This document shows, in pieces, positions 51,453 to 61,300 of a stretch of DNA of 64,000 bases. The notes below the pieces were generated by a model, which was not told the origin of the DNA, ran no database searches, and saw nothing but the letters and a program-made list of their open reading frames with translations. This DNA is from Flavobacterium lacus (lineage in GTDB: Bacteria; Bacteroidota; Bacteroidia; Flavobacteriales; Flavobacteriaceae), in contig NZ_QLSV01000002.1 of NCBI RefSeq assembly GCF_003268815.1, positions 272,612-336,611 on the forward strand, in the 5' to 3' direction. The position numbers and the translations under genes were made by a program. The stretch's first letter is position 1. The number at the start of each line of letters is the position of its first letter.

Positions 51453-52607
51453 ACACAACACAATACTCACCGCATTGCCTCCAAAACCAACGGCATTGAC
51501 CATGATTTTTTTCAATGGACGCGTTTGCGGTTGTAATTTTAAAAAAGGTACTTGAATAAATTGATTATGCTGCAACATCAACAACGCCATTTCCACACTC
51601 AACATGCCTGATGCTCCAAAGGTGTGACCGATTTTCCATTTGTTATTGGTGAGTAATGGGAGGTTGTTTCCAAAAACAATTTCAATCGCTTTCATCTCGC
51701 TTAAATCACCTTGAATCGTTCCGGGTGAATGGGTAATGATGACATCTATTTCTTCCCGATCAATGGTTCCTAACGCCATTTTCATCGATTTTTGAAAACA
51801 AGTCGCTTCCGCTGAAATGGAAATGGAATGTTTTAAGTTTTCAGTGGCATAACCAAAACCGTCCACATAAGCTAAGGCTTTTTCGTTTTCACCGCTTTCT
51901 AAACAAATTACCGCAGCAGCTTCTCCCAAGACCATCGTGTTTTTTGTTTTAGTAAAATCAAAGGTTTTAGAAGGATAAGGGTCTGCACTTTCCGCCGAGG
52001 AATAAATTTTCAACGCCTGCATTTGAGCGATGGTGAACGGTGTTAGCGGGGCTTCGCTTCCGCCTACCAAAAATTTATCAGCCATGCCCGACCGAAGCCA
52101 TGCTATGCCATTCAGCAACGCATGTAACGCCGTTGAACAGGTAATGGAATGCGAAATTTCCGGCCCGTTATTTTGCAAATCCTGAGCCACCCAGCTGGAA
52201 ATATTTCCCAAGGTCGTAGTGGGTGAAGCTAAGGTTTGAGCTTTCCCGGTAGATAAAAATTCGGCATGGTGTTTTTCAAACAATTGTGTGGCTCCTCGTG
52301 AAGAACCAATGTTTATTCCGAAAACTGAATCGGCATCCCATCCGGATAGTGAAAAAGCTTGTCGTGAAGCTAAAATGGCAAACAAAACCGAATCGTCTAA
52401 AAATTTATATTTTGATTCGGATAACCGCAACGCTGTTACTTTTTGTTTATTTTCTTCGGATATAGAAGAACTAAACACGGTAGAAGTTCCAATTTGATGG
52501 GGCTTGATTAACGATTGTTCGGATTGATAGGCTTCCCACACAGCAACTGAATCATTTCCCAAAGGAGAAACGGAGGCAAAGGAAGTGATGGCGATTTTTG
52601 AGTTCAA
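51441..52607 (-). CDS. Beta-ketoacyl-ACP synthase-like enzyme in the biotin operon
   Basis: The 388-residue protein has a thiolase fold of the FabF/KAS II type. The Cys-His-His triad is intact: Cys157 in SITCSTALHALL, His in DVIITHSPGTIQGDLSEMKAI and His in KIGHTFGASGMLSVEMALL. The final VNAVGFGGNAVSIVL is the usual KAS end. It condenses an acyl thioester with malonyl-ACP. It is the last gene of the bioF-bioD-bioA transcript (36 nt after bioA). That place suggests making the pimeloyl precursor of biotin, but this is inference; housekeeping fatty-acid synthesis is the alternative. Confidence 0.9.
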   Translation of the reverse strand: MNSKIAITSFASVSPLGNDSVAVWEAYQSEQSLIKPHQIGTSTVFSSSISEENKQKVTALRLSESKYKFLDDSVLFAILASRQAFSLSGWDADSVFGINIGSSRGATQLFEKHHAEFLSTGKAQTLASPTTTLGNISSWVAQDLQNNGPEISHSITCSTALHALLNGIAWLRSGMADKFLVGGSEAPLTPFTIAQMQALKIYSSAESADPYPSKTFDFTKTKNTMVLGEAAAVICLESGENEKALAYVDGFGYATENLKHSISISAEATCFQKSMKMALGTIDREEIDVIITHSPGTIQGDLSEMKAIEIVFGNNLPLLTNNKWKIGHTFGASGMLSVEMALLMLQHNQFIQVPFLKLQPQTRPLKKIMVNAVGFGGNAVSIVLCKNV

Positions 52608-52643
52608 AAAAAGGAATTTGAGTGAAATTGATAAAATGCAAAT

Positions 52644-53909
52644 TTACACTATCTCCAAAGCTTTTTCAATGGTTTTATAAATTATTTCCAATTGTTCATT
52701 GGTGGTCACATACGGTGGAAGGATGTAAATCGTATTGCCAACCGGGCGGAGAATGATGCCGTTTTCGATAAAAAAAGCATATAATTTATTCCTAAAATCA
52801 CCATAATAGCTTTCCGAAGTTTCTCTTTTGATTTCAAAAGCGAGAATAATACCTAACGTTCGGATGTGCTCTACGGTTGGATGTTGTTCTAATCGGTTTT
52901 TAAATTGATACTGTTGTTGTGCTACTCGCTTGATGTTGTGCTGCATTTCTTCTGTAAAAAGCAACTCAATCGCTGCCAATGCCGCCGCACAACCGGTCGG
53001 ATTTCCGGTAAACGTGTGTCCGTGAAATAACGCTTTATTCACGTCATTGGATAAAAATCCATCAAAAATTTCTTGTGAGAAACTTGTCACCGCCATTGGA
53101 ATGGTGCCGCCGGTCAAGGCTTTTGACAAGCAAATCATATCGGGTTGTTCATTCAAATAATCACACGCAAAGGTTTTTCCGGTTTTGCCAAATCCGGTCA
53201 TGATTTCATCGGCAATGGTAAACACCTTATTTTTTTTGCAAAGCGAAATTAATCGATCTAATTCTTGCGGTGCATACATGACCATTCCGGCCGCCCCTTG
53301 CACGAGGGGTTCAAAAATAAAAGCGGCAAAATCGTTGGATTGCAATAGATTTTCCAATAAATTCAAACTATCGTTTTCTGCTGTTGGCACCGGAATCCGA
53401 ACCACTTCCAACAGCGAACCTTGAAATGCTTCAGTAAAAAAAGTTATGCCACTTGCCGCCATGGCTCCGAACGTATCGCCGTGAAAACCGTTTTCAAAAG
53501 CAATGATTTTGGTACGCTTTTCTCCTTTGTTATAAAAATACTGCAAAGCCGCTTTGAGGGCTATTTCTACGGCGGTTGAACCATTATCAGAATAAAACAG
53601 TTTTTTTTGATTGGAAGGCAAAATAGAAAGTAATTTTTCGGCCAATTCTACTGCGGGTTTATTCGTAAAACCACCGAACAGCACATGCTCTAATGTAGTT
53701 AACTGCTTGTATATTGCCTGGGCAATAATCGGGTTAGAATGCCCAAACGGATTGACCCACCAACTGGAAATGGCATCGATGTATTCTTTGCCGTTTTCAT
53801 CCCACAAATAAACGCCTTCTCCTTTAACAATCGCCGGTAAAAGTCCGGTGGTTTGATGTTGGGTGTACGGATGCCAATTGTAAAGTTGATCTTTTTGGGA
53901 AAGGTTCAT
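52644..53909 (-). CDS. bioA: Adenosylmethionine-8-amino-7-oxononanoate aminotransferase
   Basis: The 421-residue PLP enzyme converts KAPA to DAPA with S-adenosylmethionine as amino donor, the second-last-but-one step of biotin synthesis. The N-terminus NWHPYTQHQ and SSWWVNPFGHSNPII are BioA signatures. PLP sites include YSDNGSTAVEIALKAA, FTIADEIMTGFGKTGKTFAC and the Schiff-base Lys in CLSKALTGGTIPMA. The length is typical. It follows bioD by 18 nt and precedes the ketoacyl synthase by 36 nt on the same strand. Confidence 0.97.
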   Translation of the reverse strand: MNLSQKDQLYNWHPYTQHQTTGLLPAIVKGEGVYLWDENGKEYIDAISSWWVNPFGHSNPIIAQAIYKQLTTLEHVLFGGFTNKPAVELAEKLLSILPSNQKKLFYSDNGSTAVEIALKAALQYFYNKGEKRTKIIAFENGFHGDTFGAMAASGITFFTEAFQGSLLEVVRIPVPTAENDSLNLLENLLQSNDFAAFIFEPLVQGAAGMVMYAPQELDRLISLCKKNKVFTIADEIMTGFGKTGKTFACDYLNEQPDMICLSKALTGGTIPMAVTSFSQEIFDGFLSNDVNKALFHGHTFTGNPTGCAAALAAIELLFTEEMQHNIKRVAQQQYQFKNRLEQHPTVEHIRTLGIILAFEIKRETSESYYGDFRNKLYAFFIENGIILRPVGNTIYILPPYVTTNEQLEIIYKTIEKALEIV

Positions 53910-53927
53910 GGTTGGAGGGTTGAATTT

Positions 53928-54548
53928 TTAGGCGATACGTTGAATATTTTCTTTAAACTTTTCAGCGTAATAGGAAATGACATTTTGATCAAAATAGGGT
54001 TCGTTATCAATTCTTCCTAAAAAAGTGACGCCGGTTTTAGATAGAATAATTGATTCGGTTGAAGGATATTCATCGCCTGAAAAAACAATTCCTGCGATTG
54101 AAATTTTTCTGTTTTTTAATGCTTCAATCGTTAACAACGTATGATTAATACTGCCTAAATAATGACGAGAAACAACAATTACGTTGTAATCAGGTTGAAT
54201 TAAATCCATCACGGTTTCAGTATCATTTAGCGGCACAAAAACACCTCCTGCTCCTTCTACAACCAAATGATTTGTTGTGTTGGGTTCAATGATGGTTTGC
54301 GTGCTGATGGAAATTCCGTCAAGTGCGGCAGCCAAATGCGGACTTGCAGGTGTTTGCAAGGCATAACTATTGGCGTGAATTTTTGTTTTGGAATTGCTGA
54401 TGAGTGATTGTATTTTGTCACTGTCCGAAAATTGTAAATCGCCGGCTTGAATAGGTTTCCAGTAATCGGCTTCCAGAGCTTCGGTGATAATGGCGGATGT
54501 GATTGTTTTTCCAACATCAGTACCTATTCCGGTAATAAATAATTTCAT
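53928..54548 (-). CDS. bioD: Dethiobiotin synthetase
   Basis: The 206-residue ATP-dependent ligase closes the ureido ring of dethiobiotin from DAPA and CO2. The P-loop is GIGTDVGKTITSAI near the N-terminus. Other conserved parts are YWKPIQAGDLQFSD and VVEGAGGVFVPLNDTETVMDLI. It is slightly shorter than E. coli BioD but has the whole fold. The region upstream holds the CGCAAAG repeats and a GxxExxY pseudogene that separate it from bioF; if transcription comes from the bioF side, it has to cross them. Confidence 0.96.
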   Translation of the reverse strand: MKLFITGIGTDVGKTITSAIITEALEADYWKPIQAGDLQFSDSDKIQSLISNSKTKIHANSYALQTPASPHLAAALDGISISTQTIIEPNTTNHLVVEGAGGVFVPLNDTETVMDLIQPDYNVIVVSRHYLGSINHTLLTIEALKNRKISIAGIVFSGDEYPSTESIILSKTGVTFLGRIDNEPYFDQNVISYYAEKFKENIQRIA

Positions 54549-54562
54549 GGCGTTTGTTTAAC

Positions 54563-54589
54563 CGCAAAGTTCGCAAAGAATACGCAAAG
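54563..54589. repeat. CGCAAAG oligomer repeats upstream of bioD
   Basis: CGCAAAG occurs three times (54563, 54572, 54583), partly followed by TTC, in the leader of bioD. This type of sequence appears dispersed in Flavobacteria, from memory. The bases 54590-54666 show nothing else. Confidence 0.55.
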
Positions 54590-54666
54590 TTCACAAGGAT
54601 TTTAGAAAAGATTAAAATTAGGCTTGTTACTTTTCTTCTTCTACCCTTTTGCAGCACTATTTTTAA

Positions 54667-55136
54667 CCACGGATTATAAGGATTGAACGGATTATAGTTG
54701 ATTTTTTATGTTCGTCTTTCTGTTGTTAGTGCAAATTACTCTTTTAAATTCAGGTTCTTCTCCAAAATTTAACAACATCCCTACTTCGATGGGAGTTGCC
54801 TTTAAGTAATTCATTATTTGTGCGGTATGAATATCCATGAGAAACTCAGTCGCTTTTAACTCAACGATCACTTTGTCTTCTATTAATAGATCTGAATAAA
54901 AATCTCCGACAAGCTGGTTCTTAAAATAGACTTTAATTTGTTTTTGAGCTTCAACTTTGAGGCCTAACGATTTTCATTCAAAATACATCTAATTTTGGTA
55001 TACTTTCTCAAGAAATCCCGAGCCTAATTCATTGTATACGTTGTAATAAACTTTTAAAATTGCATCTGTAATTGATTGGTGTAATAAATTTGTCATATCA
55101 TCTGTCTAAATCTGTTAAAATCAGTTTTATCCGTGG
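54667..55136. mobile_element. Candidate GxxExxY cassette with imperfect terminal inverted repeats
   Basis: CCACGGAT begins at 54667 and its inverted copy ATCCGTGG ends at 55136. The similarity continues inward as a spaced GGATT/AGATT pattern. The 470-bp segment contains exactly one gene, the GxxExxY pseudogene, and its right end lies 1 bp from the bioF stop codon. TTTTAA lies just outside the left end, and TTAAAA lies just outside the right end after one C. The interpretation as a unit is inference. Confidence 0.45.
54692..55096 (-). pseudogene. GxxExxY protein (PD-(D/E)XK nuclease-like), inactivated by two in-frame stops
   Basis: Read from the ATG at 55096, the frame gives MTNLLHQSITDAILKVYYNVYNELGSGFLEKVYQN, then a TAG, five codons later a TGA, and then continues in the same frame with GLKVEAQKQIKVYFKNQLVGDFYSDLLIEDKVIVELKA...INYLKA-type sequence to TAA at 54692. 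GFLEKVY is the GxxExxY motif; DLLIEDKVIVELK supplies the D and ExK residues of the nuclease fold. The length (134 codons) is that of intact family members. The two stops replace the usual helix after the motif, so it is a pseudogene without frameshift. The family's function is unsettled. Confidence 0.85.
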
Positions 55137-55137
55137 C

Positions 55138-56310
55138 TTAAAATACAAAAGTACTTAACAAATCTAAAACAGTAAAAATTTCTTTTTGAGAATTATACGA
55201 ATGCAAACAAAACCGCAATCGTTCCTGACCTTCGGGAACGGTAGGTGACAAAATCGGTTTTACATCAAACCCGTTTTGTTGGAGTTGTTGAGCAATCGTT
55301 TTTACTCGCTCGTTTCCGGGGATAATAACGGAATGGATACTGGAAGAAGACGGCAGAGAAAAGACAGTAGAGGGAAGACATGACTTAAAATAAGTAATGT
55401 TTTGAAAAAGTCGTTCTCTTTCTTGCAAACTTTTTGATAAGTGCTGATAAGCCACAAAAATCGTAGCCACCGAATGGGGCGATAATCCGGTGGTATAAAT
55501 AAAACTACGTGCAAAATTGACTAGATAGTTCTTGAGTTGTACACTGCCTAAAAGAGCGGCTCCATGACATCCTACTGCTTTCCCGAAGGTGATGATTCGA
55601 GCAAAAACCTTGTCGTGTAAGTTCAATTGCTGTACCAAACCTGCACCGTTTTTTCCAAAAACACCCAAAGCATGGGCTTCATCCACTACTAAATAGGCGT
55701 TAAACTTTTCAGCTAAATGTACCATTTTTTCTAAATCGGGTGAGTCGCCATCCATGGAAAAAACACTTTCGGTGATGATGTAAACGGTTGTCCGTTGTTC
55801 GTTGTCGGTTGTCGGTTGTCGGTTATCCGTTGTCTGGGTGTGCTTGTTTAGTAGATTTTCTAAATCGACTACATTATTATGTTTGAATTTGAATGATTTG
55901 GCTAAACTCATTTGAATGCCGTCGCGGATGGAGGCATGGCTGAGTTCATCATATAGAATAATGTCGTTACGTTGCGGGACAGAACTAAAAAAGCCCACAT
56001 TGGCATCGTAACCGGAATTGAAAATTAAGGCCGCTTCGGCTTGGTGAAAGTGGGCGATGTATTCTTCCGTTTCGGTGTAAATCGAATGGTTTCCTGAAAG
56101 CAATCGAGAACCCGTGGCTCCGTTTACTTTACAATTTCTTTCAACTAAAAAGTCATGTGTTTGCTGAAAAATTTCCTCATTTTTGGCAAAACCCAAATAA
56201 TCATTGGAAGAAAAATCAACCAAATTAGTAGGCGTGGTCAATCTCCGGAAGGAATTTCTTTGTTCTCTTTCGTTGAGTTTGTGTAGAAGTTTGTCCGGAA
56301 AAGAATTCAT
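55138..56310 (-). CDS. bioF: 8-amino-7-oxononanoate synthase with an extra repeat-encoded loop
   Basis: The 390-residue PLP enzyme joins pimeloyl thioester and alanine to KAPA, the first committed step of biotin synthesis. NSFRRL, DFSSNDYLGFAKN, NGATGSRLLSGN, VVDEAHALGVFG and the Schiff-base Lys in ARIITFGKAVGCHGAALLGS identify it. Between NLLNKH and VYIITESVFSMDGD lies an unusual insertion of about 17 residues with a 7-residue period (TTDNRQP/TTDNEQR), encoded by a heptamer DNA array. It sits on a loop before the TESVFSMDGD strand, so activity may be kept. It is the first gene of the cluster. Confidence 0.95.
   Translation of the reverse strand: MNSFPDKLLHKLNEREQRNSFRRLTTPTNLVDFSSNDYLGFAKNEEIFQQTHDFLVERNCKVNGATGSRLLSGNHSIYTETEEYIAHFHQAEAALIFNSGYDANVGFFSSVPQRNDIILYDELSHASIRDGIQMSLAKSFKFKHNNVVDLENLLNKHTQTTDNRQPTTDNEQRTTVYIITESVFSMDGDSPDLEKMVHLAEKFNAYLVVDEAHALGVFGKNGAGLVQQLNLHDKVFARIITFGKAVGCHGAALLGSVQLKNYLVNFARSFIYTTGLSPHSVATIFVAYQHLSKSLQERERLFQNITYFKSCLPSTVFSLPSSSSIHSVIIPGNERVKTIAQQLQQNGFDVKPILSPTVPEGQERLRFCLHSYNSQKEIFTVLDLLSTFVF
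55786..55834. repeat. Seven tandem heptamers inside bioF
   Basis: GGTTGTC, CGTTGTT, CGTTGTC, GGTTGTC, GGTTGTC, GGTTATC and CGTTGTC run without interruption. Read on the coding strand they are ACAACmG-type heptamers like those between prs and rplY. Three heptamers equal seven codons, which explains the 7-residue protein period. Confidence 0.85.
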
Positions 56311-56324
56311 AACGAAGCAGAAAT

Positions 56325-56360
56325 TAAAAAAAACAGCCTTTCACATGTGTAAAGGCTGTT
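56325..56360 (-). terminator. Terminator of the S9 peptidase gene
   Basis: AACAGCCTTT (56332-56341) and AAAGGCTGTT (56351-56360) form a 10-bp stem closed by CACATGTG-like bases. The A-run on the left gives the minus-strand U-tract. Confidence 0.85.
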
Positions 56361-56372
56361 TATCCATTTATT

Positions 56373-58277
56373 TTATAGAGTCTCTTTTAACCAACCAAAA
56401 AATTCACGTTGCCAAATAATGGCGTTTTGCGGTTTGAGCACCCAGTGATTTTCATCCGGAAAAAGGATAAAACGGCTTTTGATACCTTGCAATTGAGCAG
56501 CTTGAAACGCCTCTTGTCCTTGTCCGATGGGTACACGGTAATCTTTTCCGCCTTGGATAATGAGCATAGGCGTGTCCCATTTGTTCACCATCTTCACAGG
56601 ATTGAATTGATTGTATGATTTTTGAGCGGCAACATTGTCTTTTTCCCAATAAGCTCCGCCGATATCCCAATTAGTGAAGAACACTTCTTCGGTGGTTCCG
56701 TACATACTTTCTAGGTTGAACACACCGCAATGAGAGATGAATGTTTTGAAGCGTTTGTTATGGATTCCGGCCAAATAAAAGACAGAGTATCCGCCATAAC
56801 TTGCTCCAACAGCCGCCAATCTTGATTTGTCCACATAACTTTCTTTGGCCACATCATCAATGGCTGACAAATAATCATCCATCACTTGTCCGCCCCAATC
56901 TTTACTGATTTGTTCATTCCATTCCACACCATGCCCCGGCATTCCGCGACGGTTGGGAGCAACGACCACATACCCTTGAGAAGCCATCAAACTGAAATTC
57001 CAACGGAAAGAATAAAACTGCGACAAAGCCCCTTGCGGACCGCCTTGGCAATACAATAACGTGGGGTATTTTTTTGTTTTATCAAAGTTAGGAGGAAGAA
57101 TTACCCATACCAACATTTGCTTGTTATCGGTGGTGGAGACGTATCTTTTTTCGAATTTTGGTAAGGCTAATTTGCTATAGGTTTCATCATTTACTTTGGT
57201 CAATTGAAGCCACGTTTTTTTCTTAAAATCATACGAAAATAGTTCTTTGGCGTTATTCATATCGGTTCTGCCAAGAATTACTTTGTCGCCTGAAAAACCT
57301 ACAATATCAGTTACATCAAAATCACCGGAAGTAATTTGCCGAACGGTAATGGCAATTCGAGTCACACCCGGAAAGTTCACTTCAAATAATTGTTTTGTAC
57401 CATCAACGGGAGCTAAGAAATAGACTTTTTTTCCGTCTGCACTCCAAGTGAAACTATCAACAGTTCCGTCCCAATTCGAGGTAAGGTTCATGTCTATTCC
57501 TTTAAAACGAACGATGATGTCGTTTTTATCCGCTTCAAAACCATCGCGTTTCATTTGTAACCAAGACAAATCGCCGTTGGGAGAAATGGTGGGATGTGTG
57601 TCGTAACCTAAATTGCTTTCGGTTAAATTTTTTGTGGTTTTTGATTCTAAATTATACTCGTACAAATCGGTGTTGGTGGAAATGGCATAAGCCGTTCCTG
57701 ATTTCTTTTTAGAAACATAAATAATGCTTTTCCCGTCTTTTGACCATACATAATCTTCATCGCCACCAAATGGTTTTTGAGGAGCATCGTACGGTTCGTC
57801 TTTCATAATATCAAAAAAAGAATCTTCTTTATTTACTGCTGCAAAGCCAACATGATTGTGATTCCCTTCGTTCCACGTATCCCAATGACGGTAATTCAAT
57901 CCGTTATAAATTTGAACGTCCGATTTGTCTAATTCAGGATAAATGTCTTTCCCGTTGATTTTTTCCATTTTTACCTCTTTGTGGGAAAGAATGTATTTTC
58001 CGTCAGGAGAAACATTTTTATCATTCAAAAGTTCTTTGGTTTCGGTAATTTCTGTTGCGACGCCTCCATTAACTGAAATACTATAGATTTTGGAATTGGA
58101 TTTGTTTTCTTCTACCGAAGGTGTAGTGACTTTATACAGAATACTTTTTCCGTCTTTTGTAATTCCTAAAGGTGATACTCTTCCTAATTTCCACAACATT
58201 TCCGGAGTTAGCACTTGTTGAGCAGTAGCGGCGGTTAATCCCATAAAACAAGATACGATTAAAATTATTTTCTTCAT
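56373..58277 (-). CDS. S9-family prolyl oligopeptidase/dipeptidyl aminopeptidase
   Basis: The ATG at 58277 (MKKIILIVSCFMGLTAATAQ, signal peptide) gives 634 residues; a 43-codon in-frame extension is discarded. Residues about 25-370 form a beta-propeller of WD40-like PD40 repeats (DGKSILYKV, SPDGKYILS, WSADGKKVYFL). The alpha/beta-hydrolase domain has the nucleophile Ser in AAVGASYGGYSVF (about 491), Asp in IIQGGKDYRVP (about 579) and His in DENHWVL (about 608). It should cleave short peptides, often after Pro or Ala, in the periplasm. No T9SS tail is present. It has its own terminator, upstream of bioF. Confidence 0.94.
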   Translation of the reverse strand: MKKIILIVSCFMGLTAATAQQVLTPEMLWKLGRVSPLGITKDGKSILYKVTTPSVEENKSNSKIYSISVNGGVATEITETKELLNDKNVSPDGKYILSHKEVKMEKINGKDIYPELDKSDVQIYNGLNYRHWDTWNEGNHNHVGFAAVNKEDSFFDIMKDEPYDAPQKPFGGDEDYVWSKDGKSIIYVSKKKSGTAYAISTNTDLYEYNLESKTTKNLTESNLGYDTHPTISPNGDLSWLQMKRDGFEADKNDIIVRFKGIDMNLTSNWDGTVDSFTWSADGKKVYFLAPVDGTKQLFEVNFPGVTRIAITVRQITSGDFDVTDIVGFSGDKVILGRTDMNNAKELFSYDFKKKTWLQLTKVNDETYSKLALPKFEKRYVSTTDNKQMLVWVILPPNFDKTKKYPTLLYCQGGPQGALSQFYSFRWNFSLMASQGYVVVAPNRRGMPGHGVEWNEQISKDWGGQVMDDYLSAIDDVAKESYVDKSRLAAVGASYGGYSVFYLAGIHNKRFKTFISHCGVFNLESMYGTTEEVFFTNWDIGGAYWEKDNVAAQKSYNQFNPVKMVNKWDTPMLIIQGGKDYRVPIGQGQEAFQAAQLQGIKSRFILFPDENHWVLKPQNAIIWQREFFGWLKETL

Positions 58278-58320
58278 TTGATAAAAATTTAAAGGATAAA
58301 AGTAAGGAATTTTTTGCCAT

Positions 58321-58347
58321 AAAAAAAGCCACCTCAATAGAGATGGC
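58321..58347 (-). terminator. Terminator of the 58369-61569 protease gene
   Basis: GCCACCTC (58328-58335) pairs with GAGATGGC (58340-58347), with a G-U wobble only in the minus-strand RNA. The A-run at 58321-58327 gives its U-tract, so it is oriented for the minus strand. Confidence 0.85.
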
Positions 58348-58368
58348 CTTATAAAATAGGTAATTAAA

Positions 58369-61300
58369 TTATTGTTTGATGAATCGTTTCGTGTCAACAG
58401 TTTCATTGTTAGACACCTCTAATAAGTAGGTTCCGGATGCCAAAGAAGAAACAGAAACACTGTTAGCCTCTAATTTTCCTGTTGCTACCACTTGTCCCAT
58501 TAGGTTGATGATTCGGTAAGAGGTGAAATTTGTTTCGCTGGAAACATATAACAATCCATCTTTCACCGGATTTGGATAAAGTGTAAAGGAAGCTTTAGAA
58601 ACTAATTCAACCTCCACTTCGCCTTCTCTTCCGGATGAAACAATATTTACCGTATAATCTTCTACCTCCCCAAAAGAGAATATTTCACATGAAGTTGGCG
58701 AAGCGTTGTACTTCATCGAAACTCTCATTCTAGTTTGGCCTAAAAGAGCAGTTGTTGGAACCGTAAAACTTCTGGCAATAGGAGTTGCATTAGTTCGGGT
58801 TACGTTAACCACTTGTTCGCCGCTGTCTAAAAAGTCACCGTCTCTATTCCAATCGATCCAAACACGGTAACCTTCACGATAAACGGTGCTAGTCCAAGCA
58901 GGAGTAATAGTGATGGTATTACTTGTTCCTCTTACTAAATTAGTGGATAGATTCGTAAAGTTTCCATATCCTCCGTTATTTCCTGACAAGTTATTAATTG
59001 TTCCTAATTGCACTCTATTGATGAATTCATCTGCCGTACTATTTCCTCTCGAAGCACAATAGTTAACGGTATTGGCCAAAGTAGTTACACTCACCGTGTT
59101 GCTATTTACAGAAGTATTTCCAGCCGCATCTTTTGCTCTAACATTAAAAGTATAAGTTGTAGAAGCGGTTAAACCTGTTACAGCAAACGTTGTTGCAGTG
59201 GTTGTAGAGCCAATTAAAATTCCATTTCTAAGCACATCATAACCTGTTACACCCACATTGTCAGTAGCACCAGACCATGATAAATTTGTGGATGTTTGAG
59301 TAGTTCCTGAGGCTGATAATGTTGGAGCTGTTGGAGCTGTTGTATCAGGAGCAGGAGCAGATGGAGTGGTTACTGAAACCGTGTTACTATTACCGGAGAT
59401 ATTTCCGGCAGCGTCTTTCGCACGAACAAAGAAAGAGTAAGTAGTTGAAGCAACTAAACCTGTAGCAATATAAGTTGTTCCGGTTACAGAAGCAATTAAT
59501 GAACCTCCTCTATACACATCATATCCTGTAACACCAACATTGTCTGTGGAAGCAGTCCATGATAAATTTGTGGATGTTTGTGTTGTTCCGGAAGCGGTTA
59601 AATTCGTTGGTGCCGTTGGTGCAGTAGTATCAGCTACAGCTGATGTCAACGTAAAATTAGCGTTGGAAACATCAAAGAAAATGTGATTATTTCCTTTTAC
59701 CATAATGCGACAGGTAGAGCTACTCACGTTTGGCATTGTTACCGCTTGTGAACCATCATTTGGTGTAGCAGTTAACAAAGTTGACCAAGTATTTCCACCG
59801 TCTGTTGAAATTAAAATATCAACGTTGGCACAATTTACATTGTTAGCAGTTGTTCCGGCTACGTTCCAAGTTACGGTTTGAGAACTGCCACCGGCATAAG
59901 AAACTGCTGTATTTGGAGAAGTTACGGTAAATGGTCCGGCAGTTCCATTTACTGTAACAATCATATCATCACTATTGTTGGCAGAACCACCGGCTCTGTT
60001 ATCACGAACAGTTAATCTGAAATTCATTGTTCTAGCAACAGAAGGAAGAGCTTCTACAGTAATTTCTGTACCTGCTGTTGTAGTGGCACCTGTTAATATA
60101 GATTGTATTCTTGGGAAATAACGTACAGGAGAAGTACTTGAATTGTAAGATCTGAAAGTTGGCCCTGTCGTTCTGGTTGCACTGGCTGCTGAGCTTGCTC
60201 CGGTAGCCGTTGAAGCTGCATTATCAAATTGCTCCCAATTGAACGTTAAGGCATCTCCATTTGCATCGGTTCCGGAACCGGTCAACATGAAGGGGGTACT
60301 TCTTGGAATCGTGTAGTCTAAACCTGCATTAGCAGTTGGAACAGCGTTGCCCGTTGCAGTATTGGTCTGACAAGTTTTGTTTTTTACATTATTTGTTACT
60401 TGTTGAATACTAAAAGCATGAAAATAAGCATCCGAGTTGGGTTGAACATCTTGGTTGGTTATACCCGCATATCCCATAATAGTAGATCCGGAACCTGGTT
60501 CCATATTGGCACCTGTACCTTCATTACTGAAAGAAAAAGTATGATTAGCACCAAATTGATGACCAATCTCATGAGCTACATAATCAATATCAAATAAATC
60601 TCCTGTTGGTATTGTAGCAGCTGTAAAAGCACTTCCTTTAGAACCATTCACGCAAACACAACCAATACAACCTGCGTTTCCATTGTTAGAAGCTCTGACA
60701 AATAAATGACCAACATCGTAATTTGCCTCGCCAATTACAGAAGTTAATGTACTTTGCACTTGACTGTTATAACTTGTAGTGTAAGGGTCCGTAGAAGCAT
60801 TGGTATAAATTACTAAATCATTATTTGCAATTAAGACCATTCGTATGGCAAAATCTTTTTCAAAAACACCATTCACACGTGTCATGGTTGCATTAATAGC
60901 CGCTAAAGCTTGTGCTTTTGTGCCGCCAAAGTAAGCCGTGTATTCACCTGTTGTTGAAACGGCTAATCGAAATGTTCGCAATGTGCTATCATCAGCATTT
61001 GGTCGCAAAGCATACGGATCAACTTGCTCATTGACAGCATCAATTACGCCACATTCAAAAGGCGAAAAATGTTTGACTTTATCTGCTTTTTTGTAAACTG
61101 AATAAGTTGTTAAATCTTCCGTTAAGGGTTCAATAAAAACGGCTGATTTTCCGGCATTCAATTGCATGGATTGAAACCCTAGCGGAGAAATACTAAAATA
61201 AACCGTTGAGGTAGGGTTATCTATTCCAATACCGATATACGATTTAATTTCAGGATAATTGGCTGCTAATTCAGGAGCCATGATCGAGTTTTCATAAACG

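Noticed and set aside
54692..55096. Intact GxxExxY gene using stop-codon readthrough
   Set aside because: Two different stop codons five codons apart replace conserved helix residues; decay is simpler.
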